DNA of 64,000 nucleotides, from positions 124,001-188,000 of the forward strand of contig NZ_SJPU01000004.1 of NCBI RefSeq assembly GCF_007860105.1. Direction: 5' to 3'. Positions within the stretch are counted from its first letter, which is position 1, and every line of letters starts with the position of its first letter. Shown here piece after piece: positions 29,168 through 36,528 of this stretch. The stretch comes from Allorhodopirellula heiligendammensis (GTDB taxonomy: Bacteria > Planctomycetota > Planctomycetia > Pirellulales > Pirellulaceae). The position numbers and the translations under genes are program-made. Under the pieces are notes generated by a model, which was not told the DNA's origin, ran no database searches, and saw only the letters and a list, made by a program, of their open reading frames with translations.

Positions 29168-31417
29168 GTGTCATCGTCCCCTGTCGCAGCTGAGTCACGT
29201 TACCTCAACCGCGAGCTCGCATGGCTGGAGTTCAATTCTCGGGTGCTCGATCAGGCAGATGATGCCAGAGTACACTTGCTCGAGCGAGCAAAGTTCCTCG
29301 CGATCACGGCATCGAACCTGGACGAGTTTGTGATGGTCCGCGTCGGCAGTTTGAAACTGCAGGGACAGGGCTCGAGCGGACGTCGTGATCCAGCGGGGCT
29401 GACCGCGAGCGAACAACTGCAGGCGGTCGCGACCCGTTGCCATCGACATGTCGGCCGCCAGTACAAAATTCTTTTAGACGATTTACAACCGCAGTTGGCC
29501 GAGCACCGGATCACACGAGTTGATTTGGACCAATGTAGCGAGCGATTGCGCGCGGTTGCCGAACGTCACTTTCGCGGCGATGTCGTCGCGGTTCTGTCAC
29601 CCCAAGCGCTCCACGATCGCCGCTTTCCGATGTTGCCTGGCCTCGGCATCCATCTCTGTGTCCAGCTCCGCGGTGTCGCGGAGTTAGCCCCCCAGAACAT
29701 GCCGCAGATCCTTCCTGCTCACGAGCCCAGTTCGGATCCCCAATCAGACGACGAGGAGCCACAATTTGCGGTCATCCCCTTGGGACGGACCCTACCCAGA
29801 ATTGTGCCGTTGCCGATCGACAAGCAGGCGACCGATCCAGCGATGGATGTCTCCAGCGACGGGGATCCGGACGCTCACGAATCGAGTTTCAGCTATGTGC
29901 TGCTCGAGGATCTCGTGTCTCATTTTGTCGACGAATTCTTTCCCGGCCGAGAGGTAGTACAGTGCAAACCGTTCCGCATCACTCGCAACGCCGATGTAGA
30001 GTTGCGGGAAGACGGCGCCGGTGACTTGCTCGGCGGCATGGAGGAGGTGCTTGAGAGCCGGCGTCTCTCCGACGTGGTGCGTCTCGAAATGGACGCGTCC
30101 GCCAGTGACGAGATCCGCAACTACCTGATGGAGAGTTTTTACGTCGATCCCGACTATGTTTTTCGTACCGAAGGGCCCTTGGACCTGACCTATCTATTTG
30201 GGTTGCATGGAGTGAAGGGCTTCGACGCACTGCGGGACGAAGCCTGGCCACCCCAGCGCAGTCCCGCTGTGGATCCTGCCGAGCCGATGTTCTCATCGAT
30301 CGCAGCGGGTGACATCATGCTGATGCATCCCTACGAAACATTCGATCCAGTGGTCCGATTGATTGAAGAGGCGGCCACTGATCCAGATGTCTTAGCCGTC
30401 AAACAGATCCTGTACAGAACCAGCCGAGATAGCCCCATTGTCGCTGCTCTCAAACGAGCCGCCGAGAGAGGAAAGTACGTCACTGCGATCGTGGAGTTGA
30501 AGGCACGTTTTGACGAAGCTCGCAATATCGAGTGGGCGCGTGAGATGGAGCAGTCGGGTGTACAGGTCATCTACGGCATCCGCGGCCTGAAGACACATGC
30601 GAAAGTCTGCATCATCGTGCGCCGCGAACCCCAAGGTTTAGTGCGCTACATGCATTTTGGTACAGGGAACTATAACGAGGTGACCGCTAATCTCTACGGA
30701 GACGTTTCGCTGCTTACCAAAGACGAAACATTTGGCACCGACGCGACCATGTTTTTTAATGCCGTGACCGGTTCAAGTCATCCCCAGCCACTGCAGCAAC
30801 TCGCGATCGCGCCACTGACGCTCCGTCGCACAATTTTAGAGCTGATCCGCGGGGAGACTGAGCGATCGCGGCAAGGTCAGAAGGCACATATCATGGTGAA
30901 GCTCAATGCGCTTGTCGACATGGAAGTGATCGATACGCTGTACGAAGCCAGTCAAGCAGGTGTGAAGATTCAGCTCAACGTTCGCGGGGTTTGCTGTTTG
31001 CGGCCGGGGATCGCAGGATTGAGTGAATCCATCGAGGTCGTTTCGATCGTCGACCGGTTTTTAGAACATGCGCGCGTGTTCTATTTCCGCCATGGCGGCG
31101 ACCCGCAGATATTTATCAGCAGTGCGGACTGGATGCCGCGTAACTTAGATCGCCGGATTGAATTGTTGGTGCCCGTCAACGACCCTGCCATTCGCCGACG
31201 GCTGCGAGAAACGCTACAGTTATACTTCCGCGACAATCAGAATGCGTGGGCCATGCAGAGCGACGGCGCTTACGAACGCGTCGTGCCGGGTAAAAAACAG
31301 AAACCCATCCGGTCGCAAGAAAGCTTGTATCGAAAGGCGGTCAAGACACTGCAGGATATCCAGGAAAAACAGCAGAGCACGCAATCGCGGTTTGAAACCC
31401 ATCGCCCACGGGAATAG
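29168..31417 (+). CDS. ppk1: Polyphosphate kinase 1
   Basis: Makes long-chain polyphosphate from ATP, reversibly, at the membrane or in the cytosol. The 749 residues include the N-terminal domain (YLNRELAWLEFNSRVLDQA, ITASNLDEFVMVRVGSL), then the two phospholipase-D-like catalytic domains. The phosphorylated His is in GLKTHAKVCIIVR (about 477), with the second catalytic His in EHARVFYF (about 634) and ISSADWMPRNLDRRIELLVPV close to the end. An acidic insert (SSDPQSDDEEPQ) near 190-200 and a longer loop near 220-240 are unlike the shorter bacterial enzymes. The start is GTG 29168, six residues before the conserved start motif. Confidence 0.96.
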   Translation: MSSSPVAAESRYLNRELAWLEFNSRVLDQADDARVHLLERAKFLAITASNLDEFVMVRVGSLKLQGQGSSGRRDPAGLTASEQLQAVATRCHRHVGRQYKILLDDLQPQLAEHRITRVDLDQCSERLRAVAERHFRGDVVAVLSPQALHDRRFPMLPGLGIHLCVQLRGVAELAPQNMPQILPAHEPSSDPQSDDEEPQFAVIPLGRTLPRIVPLPIDKQATDPAMDVSSDGDPDAHESSFSYVLLEDLVSHFVDEFFPGREVVQCKPFRITRNADVELREDGAGDLLGGMEEVLESRRLSDVVRLEMDASASDEIRNYLMESFYVDPDYVFRTEGPLDLTYLFGLHGVKGFDALRDEAWPPQRSPAVDPAEPMFSSIAAGDIMLMHPYETFDPVVRLIEEAATDPDVLAVKQILYRTSRDSPIVAALKRAAERGKYVTAIVELKARFDEARNIEWAREMEQSGVQVIYGIRGLKTHAKVCIIVRREPQGLVRYMHFGTGNYNEVTANLYGDVSLLTKDETFGTDATMFFNAVTGSSHPQPLQQLAIAPLTLRRTILELIRGETERSRQGQKAHIMVKLNALVDMEVIDTLYEASQAGVKIQLNVRGVCCLRPGIAGLSESIEVVSIVDRFLEHARVFYFRHGGDPQIFISSADWMPRNLDRRIELLVPVNDPAIRRRLRETLQLYFRDNQNAWAMQSDGAYERVVPGKKQKPIRSQESLYRKAVKTLQDIQEKQQSTQSRFETHRPRE

Positions 31418-31477
31418 ACGCGTCACATCCCAATGTGCTGGACGGGGACGCAATTCGCTTCACTCTTCAACATCATC

Positions 31478-31831
31478 ATGCCAACGACCACCTCCTCGCC
31501 TTCCCCGTCTCCGTCGTCGATGCAGCCGATTGTTCGCAGTCGGGTACTGCCGCGGATTTCCTTTCGTGCGATGATGTTATGGACTGTGGTCGCGGCTCTG
31601 ATTGCGGCCATCGCTCGCGCCGCCGGAGATGGAGCGACGTTTGCGAAAGCCGTCACCTTCGCGGTCGCCATGCTGGGCCTGTTCTTTTTGCTCGCCGCCG
31701 GCGCTTTCCTGCTCGCGTGGCTGACGGCACGCTTTGTGATTGGCGAATTTGACAATTCCCGAGAAGGCAATCCATTCGCTAAAGACCAGCTGCCGCCACA
31801 ATTGCTCAAGCCGCGCGAACGAGAACAATGA
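31478..31831 (+). CDS. Small two-helix membrane protein
   Basis: A 117-residue protein with two predicted membrane helices (about 36-54, MLWTVVAALIAAIARAAG, and about 64-90, VTFAVAMLGLFFLLAAGAF). A Ser/Pro-rich N-terminus precedes and a polar tail follows. No family recognised. Its stop overlaps the start of the next gene by four bases (ATGA at 31828-31831), so it is tied to the 808-residue membrane protein and the ABC ATPase. The start at ATG 31478 is preferred over the frame opening at 31433, which adds an unlikely leader. Confidence 0.6.
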   Translation: MPTTTSSPSPSPSSMQPIVRSRVLPRISFRAMMLWTVVAALIAAIARAAGDGATFAKAVTFAVAMLGLFFLLAAGAFLLAWLTARFVIGEFDNSREGNPFAKDQLPPQLLKPREREQ

Positions 31832-34254
31832 TGATAACAGGATGGAAACCATTGCTTGCGACCGAGCCGCTGCGAGCATTCTCCGGCGGGATATTCCGTT
31901 GCATGATCGTCCTGGCTGGCTTCGTCTGTGCAACGTTGCACGCCCAATCTCCGCGACCGAACGTTCGACCGGACGCGCCGCGATTTCTCAGCGACGAGAT
32001 CAGCCAGGAGGTACGACTGCCCACCTCCGCTAACAACCCACTTGGCTGGACGATTCGCGTCCGGGCGTCGTCGCTAGCGACCGCCGACATCATGAGAGTG
32101 GAAGTGGAATTCGCAACGACGGGTGGCCCGACAACTGCCGAGCAACAGTTCGATCTGAGGTTAATCCCGTTGGCTTCAGGACATTCACCTCCGCAAGCGA
32201 GCGTCGCAGTTTCACTGCCGCTATCCATCAGCCAAGGGACCGACCGAGTTCGTCTGAGCCGTCATGTGCCCAAGACATCCTTTGGGAATCTCTATCAGGT
32301 TGAGTTGAGAGCGGATGGTCGTGCAATCCCCGATTGCAAGGCCGTGCTGGGGCAACCCATCGCGGACGCGGAATACTCGGTATACGTCAACGAGGCGCAG
32401 CAGAATGCGTGGCACGTGCTGTGGGTCGAGTCGGACGCTGATGAGTCGACTTTCAAAGAATCTCTGCAGTTGTGGTCACTGTTCGACAACCCCATGCCGT
32501 TGATGGTCGCGAGCACGCCCGAGCAATGGGCTGAACTGGGAGGCGGCGCTCTGGGGGTCGGTCAATTGAAACGATTCCAAAACGTCAAGATGCAGAATAT
32601 GCCTCTGGATTGGCGTGCCCTGCGCCCCTATGACGCCATCATGATCCATCGTACCGATTGGGAGGCGGTTGAATCGGCCGACTCGTCAGTGGCAATCGCG
32701 CTGCGTGATTGGGTGCATGCCGGTGGCGTAGTGATTGTGCGCGATGCGTCGCCGCCGCCTGCCGGTGCCGGGGCGAGCAGTTCGGACGCAGTCCCAGCCC
32801 AGGACGCTCTCGATACAGTGTCTCACGAGGGTGTCGCGGCGAGGTTTGACACCTTTGCCACAATGGATGAACAGACGTTTGTCAGCCAAAATCCTTACGC
32901 CGACCTCACGCCCGAACGAATCAAAGCCTGGCAAGCGTGGTTCCCAACGAGCGCTGAGATGTTGCGACAGTCGCTCAGGGAATACCCGAGTTCACGCGCG
33001 ACCGGACGCACTGGGGTACGACGACGTGACGATCTAGCGGGAATGGTGATCTATTTAGGTCCGCGTCAGGACGAGGAACCCGTGCAGATTCTGCAATGGG
33101 CAGCAGTTCATAACTTGATGAGTTGGCACCGTCCTCGACTAACCCGCAATGGCGCCGAGCCGATTCTTGGTAGCCAGCGATTTTTCCAGTGGGTGATTCC
33201 TGGCGTGTCCCAGCCGCCGGTGTACACGTTCATGGGACTGCTCGGTATGTTCGTGATCCTGGTGGGCCCCGTGGCGTATCGGAAAACCGCAAAGGCCGGA
33301 CGCAGCTATTTGATGTTTGCCATTGCGCCGGTCCTGGCGCTGACGACGACGGGGGCGATGTTGGGCTATGGCGTCATTGCCGACGGATTCGGAACTCGCG
33401 TGCGAAGCCGGCAAATCACCTGGGTCGACGGTGCGACCGGTGACGCTTTCACGCGTACACGGAGCACTTATTTTGCCGGAATCCGCCCGGCAGATGGGCT
33501 TACGTTTGCCGCTGATGCCGAGGTCACACTCTACCCTGACAACCAAAATCAAAGCTGGGAGTCGCGGGTGGATGAACATTTTGAAACCCGCGGACTCGTC
33601 TCCGCAACTTCGGAAGACGTAGGTTTCAGTCGCGAGTTTCTCCCCAGTCGTCAACAGCGACAATTCGTCGTGCATCGCCCAACCAACGGGTGGGGACGTA
33701 TTCGGGTGAAAGCCGCCACCGAAGCGTCTGCGCCGCAGTCGCCAGGAGCATCGCCCAAGCAGTTTGAGGATGGCACTCCTTTCAGCGGACCGGATTCGAT
33801 CATCGTATCGAGTGAGACCGACGCAGCCCTGCAAGAACTGTTGATCTGCGATGAAAAAAGACGCTATTTCTTCGTGGCAGCTGTTGCTGCAGGTGAAACG
33901 GTCACAGCAAAACGGATCAGTCGCGAGACGGCCTCAAAACGAATGGGTGACCTGTACAAACGACAGTGGTTGATCAGCAGCAACGTAGGAACTGGACAAA
34001 CGGCATCCCAGCGTAATTTGAACCGCGGCAATAATACGACCGACCTTCTGACCCAGCAACTTTCGACAATTGATAGCTCGACGAAACCCATCGATGGCGT
34101 GTTTGAAAATGAACTTCAGCAACGTTTGCAGCTACAATCGGATTTGCCCGCTAACAGCTTCATAGGGCTCTGCGACCTTACCGGTGATGCAATTGCCATC
34201 TCGACCGCGGAACCCACCGACAGCATTCACTACGTATTTGGATCGTTGCCATGA
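31828..34254 (+). CDS. Large exported membrane protein linked to an ABC ATPase (808 aa)
   Basis: Signal peptide or anchor at about 22-40 (FRCMIVLAGFVCATLHA). A periplasmic part of some 420 residues follows, in which VLWVESDADES, YDAIMIHRTDWEAVE and ALRDWVHAGGVVIVRDAS resemble the glutamine-amidotransferase-like fold found in large planctomycete membrane proteins; no catalytic Cys is evident. Two membrane helices lie at about 466-483 (TFMGLLGMFVILVGPVAY) and 494-517, after which another periplasmic beta-rich part runs to the end. The architecture recalls auxiliary subunits of gliding/ABC-2 type transporters such as GldG, but I cannot assign it. It overlaps the small gene before it and the ATPase gene after it by four bases each. 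Confidence 0.72.
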   Translation: MMITGWKPLLATEPLRAFSGGIFRCMIVLAGFVCATLHAQSPRPNVRPDAPRFLSDEISQEVRLPTSANNPLGWTIRVRASSLATADIMRVEVEFATTGGPTTAEQQFDLRLIPLASGHSPPQASVAVSLPLSISQGTDRVRLSRHVPKTSFGNLYQVELRADGRAIPDCKAVLGQPIADAEYSVYVNEAQQNAWHVLWVESDADESTFKESLQLWSLFDNPMPLMVASTPEQWAELGGGALGVGQLKRFQNVKMQNMPLDWRALRPYDAIMIHRTDWEAVESADSSVAIALRDWVHAGGVVIVRDASPPPAGAGASSSDAVPAQDALDTVSHEGVAARFDTFATMDEQTFVSQNPYADLTPERIKAWQAWFPTSAEMLRQSLREYPSSRATGRTGVRRRDDLAGMVIYLGPRQDEEPVQILQWAAVHNLMSWHRPRLTRNGAEPILGSQRFFQWVIPGVSQPPVYTFMGLLGMFVILVGPVAYRKTAKAGRSYLMFAIAPVLALTTTGAMLGYGVIADGFGTRVRSRQITWVDGATGDAFTRTRSTYFAGIRPADGLTFAADAEVTLYPDNQNQSWESRVDEHFETRGLVSATSEDVGFSREFLPSRQQRQFVVHRPTNGWGRIRVKAATEASAPQSPGASPKQFEDGTPFSGPDSIIVSSETDAALQELLICDEKRRYFFVAAVAAGETVTAKRISRETASKRMGDLYKRQWLISSNVGTGQTASQRNLNRGNNTTDLLTQQLSTIDSSTKPIDGVFENELQQRLQLQSDLPANSFIGLCDLTGDAIAISTAEPTDSIHYVFGSLP

Positions 34255-35237
34255 ACGTACATACCAGCGGCAGCGATTGCATCGAACTGCGGCGGCTCTA
34301 CCGGTATTTCGGTAAAACTAAAGCAGTTCACGATATCTCGTTCAGTGTCCCACGCGGTCACGTGTTTGGCTACATTGGGCCCAATGGAGCTGGTAAAACG
34401 ACGTCGATGCGAATTCTTTCAACGCTCGATCTGCCGAGCTACGGAGATGCATTTGTCGATGGATTCTCAGTCGTCAACGATCCGGAATTGGTCCGCAGAC
34501 GACTCGGTTTCATGCCTGATTCGTTTGGTACCTACCGCGATGTGAATTGCGAGGAATACCTCGACTTCTTCGCTCGCGCGTACGGCCTGGTCGGACGGGA
34601 GCGGACGCAGCGACTCAAGTGGGTGCTCGAATTCACCGGTACCGTCGGTATGAAGGACAAACCGATTCGTGGATTGTCCAAGGGGATGAAACAGCGATTG
34701 TGTTTGGGCCGTGCGCTCGTTCATGATCCGGCCGTGATGATTCTTGACGAGCCCGCGGCAGGGCTAGATCCCCGGGCTCGAATTCAGCTGCGAAAGATGA
34801 TTCGAGAGCTGGCCGACCGAGGCAAAACAATCTTGATCAGCAGCCATATTCTCACGGAGCTCGCCGAGATGTGCGACGCCGTGGGGATTATCGAGCAAGG
34901 ACAACTGCTGGCCACCGGCAGTGTGGATGAGATTCAACTCCAACGAAACCAGACGCGTGAGCTAACCGTGCGGATACTCGAACGAGCCCTGGACGCAGCA
35001 GCGCTGCTCACTTCCACGAGTGAGCAGGAGGGCTGCGCAAGTCCGGCATCCCATGTTTTGGGCGAGCCCATCGTTGACGGTGAGTTGCTTCGCTTCGCCT
35101 TCGCCGGTGATGTGCGCGATCAGGCGGATTTGGTGGCGTGGTTGATCGACAAGAATTTTGCGGTCGCGGAGATTGCTTCCCACCGGAAGAGTCTCGAAGA
35201 CGTGTTCCTGCAGGTCACCGAGGGGCTGGTGCAGTAA
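34251..35237 (+). CDS. ABC transporter ATP-binding protein (ABC-2/GldA-NatA type)
   Basis: A 328-residue ATPase. Walker A GPNGAGKTT (about 43-51), signature LSKGMKQRL in place of LSGGQ (about 142), Walker B VMILDEPAAGLD (about 161-172), and the switch His in LISSHILTELAEM. The order and the C-terminal extension of about 100 residues fit exporters of the NatA/GldA kind, with a cytosolic ATPase driving an ABC-2 permease. No permease gene is present on either side, so the partner is either the preceding 808-residue membrane protein or encoded elsewhere. The start at ATG 34251 overlaps the previous stop by four bases. bpt follows four bases after its stop. Confidence 0.92.
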   Translation: MNVHTSGSDCIELRRLYRYFGKTKAVHDISFSVPRGHVFGYIGPNGAGKTTSMRILSTLDLPSYGDAFVDGFSVVNDPELVRRRLGFMPDSFGTYRDVNCEEYLDFFARAYGLVGRERTQRLKWVLEFTGTVGMKDKPIRGLSKGMKQRLCLGRALVHDPAVMILDEPAAGLDPRARIQLRKMIRELADRGKTILISSHILTELAEMCDAVGIIEQGQLLATGSVDEIQLQRNQTRELTVRILERALDAAALLTSTSEQEGCASPASHVLGEPIVDGELLRFAFAGDVRDQADLVAWLIDKNFAVAEIASHRKSLEDVFLQVTEGLVQ

Positions 35238-35241
35238 AAAG

Positions 35242-36063
35242 ATGTCACGCCCTGCGGACGAATTTCCATCCCAAGCTCGATCGGTTCGCAATCGATTGCT
35301 GCAGGTGCAGGACAGTCGCTCACCCTGTCCTTACATCGACTCCACGACAGCCCGAATGCCGTTGCTCTACCCGGTCTCGCCGCTCGATGGGGATGATGTC
35401 GATCAACTGCTGGCAGGCGGTTTCCGTCGCAGTGGGTCGCTGCTGTACTACACACGATGTGCCCCCTGCCATGCGTGCGAGCCGACGCGGGTGGAAGTTA
35501 ATGCATTTCGACTCAGCAATTCGTTCAAACGGGTACTCCGCCGGGCAGACAAAGAGCTCACGTTGACCTGGCAAGCACCGGTCGTCGATCCCGCGCGAGT
35601 GCGACTTTACAACGCCCATCGGGCAGGACGGAATTTGGGCAACAGCCCTCCGATCGACATGGCAGACTATCGCGGCTTCCTGACCGATTCGTGCTGGCCC
35701 ACGCTGGAACTGGAGATGCGGAGGGGCGATCAACTGATCGGAATCTCCATCATGGATGTCGGATCTACCAGTGTCAGCGCGGTCTACACTCACTTTGATC
35801 CCGCCGCATCGCGGTACAGTCCCGGCACACTCGGCGTGCTCAAACAGCTTGAGTGGGCCGCTAAACATCAACGCCGCTGGGTTTATCTTGGGTTGTACGT
35901 GAGCAGCAATCCTCACCTCAACTACAAGTCTCGATACCTTCCCCAGCAACGTCTCATCCACGGGGAGTGGGTGGAGATCAGAGACGGAGCACATACTCCA
36001 TCCGCGGAAAAACCCTCATGGACTAATCTGGGAACGGGCGGTAGCACGCTGCCGGAGACCTGA
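35242..36063 (+). CDS. bpt: Aspartate/glutamate leucyltransferase (Bpt, ATE family)
   Basis: Transfers leucine from tRNA to N-terminal Asp or Glu, marking proteins for ClpAP-type degradation (the bacterial N-end rule). The 273 residues hold the ATE_N domain, with CPYIDSTTARMPLLYPVS and the cysteine-rich YYTRCAPCHACEPTRVEV, then ATE_C with STSVSAVYTHFDPAASRYS, LGVLKQLEWAAKHQRRWVYL and YKSRYLPQQRLIHGEWVEI. All match Bpt/ATE proteins. I start at ATG 35242, four bases after the ATPase stop; the longer frame from 35158 is internal to that gene. The tight spacing suggests co-transcription with the transporter genes, though no functional link is known. Confidence 0.92.
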   Translation: MSRPADEFPSQARSVRNRLLQVQDSRSPCPYIDSTTARMPLLYPVSPLDGDDVDQLLAGGFRRSGSLLYYTRCAPCHACEPTRVEVNAFRLSNSFKRVLRRADKELTLTWQAPVVDPARVRLYNAHRAGRNLGNSPPIDMADYRGFLTDSCWPTLELEMRRGDQLIGISIMDVGSTSVSAVYTHFDPAASRYSPGTLGVLKQLEWAAKHQRRWVYLGLYVSSNPHLNYKSRYLPQQRLIHGEWVEIRDGAHTPSAEKPSWTNLGTGGSTLPET

Positions 36064-36274
36064 GTCGTCCTGCCAGCACGCGCGACGACTCCCGCTGCAA
36101 ATCCCTTGCGACAGCAACTTCCGTGAGAAAATCGGACGAAATCCCGTCCGTGCTGGATGGGGCCACGATCACGGTTCCACCGGGCCAGTTCATACCGGTT
36201 GGCTGATTCAAGACTTTCGCAGTCCGAAAAATGGCCGGGTGATTCGTCACCCCGGGAAAACTCGGGCAGGTCAA
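36023..36274 (-). CDS. Possible small gene or gene remnant (83 codons)
   Basis: The minus-strand frame has normal residue mix and codon use: VTNHPAIFRTAKVLNQPTG, then MNWPGGTVIVAPSSTDGIS and SDFLTEVAVARDLQRESSRV. The protein-like stretch continues about 17 codons upstream of the TTG at 36274 to an in-frame TGA near 36325, with no ATG or GTG there, so it may be a broken C-terminal fragment. It overlaps the end of bpt by 41 bases in antisense. No family recognised. Confidence 0.25.
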   Translation of the reverse strand: MTCPSFPGVTNHPAIFRTAKVLNQPTGMNWPGGTVIVAPSSTDGISSDFLTEVAVARDLQRESSRVLAGRLRSPAACYRPFPD

Positions 36275-36528
36275 AATATCCCGCCAGGGTTGCGTGCTCG
36301 GTATTTGTGCAATTTCTCAATGGATCTCCTCTATTTCGCCGCTCCTTCGAGCGAGTTACTGCGTCAGACTGCTAGTTGATTTGAACGCGGACGTGAGGCG
36401 TCAATTTGCCCGCCCGCGACGGGTGTTGCGTGAGCTCATGTTGACGTCTGGCGCGGTTTCCGTCACAACGCCAACATTCGTGTCCGAGATTTATCGCCGT
36501 TTTCCTCTCTCCCACGCTCCGCCCCTTC
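36064..36528. other. 465-base gap between bpt and topA
   Basis: Upstream of topA, so it should contain its promoter. The first part reads on the minus strand as protein-like sequence (see the entry at 36023-36274). The last 200 bases hold no convincing gene, hairpin or repeat. Confidence 0.35.
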
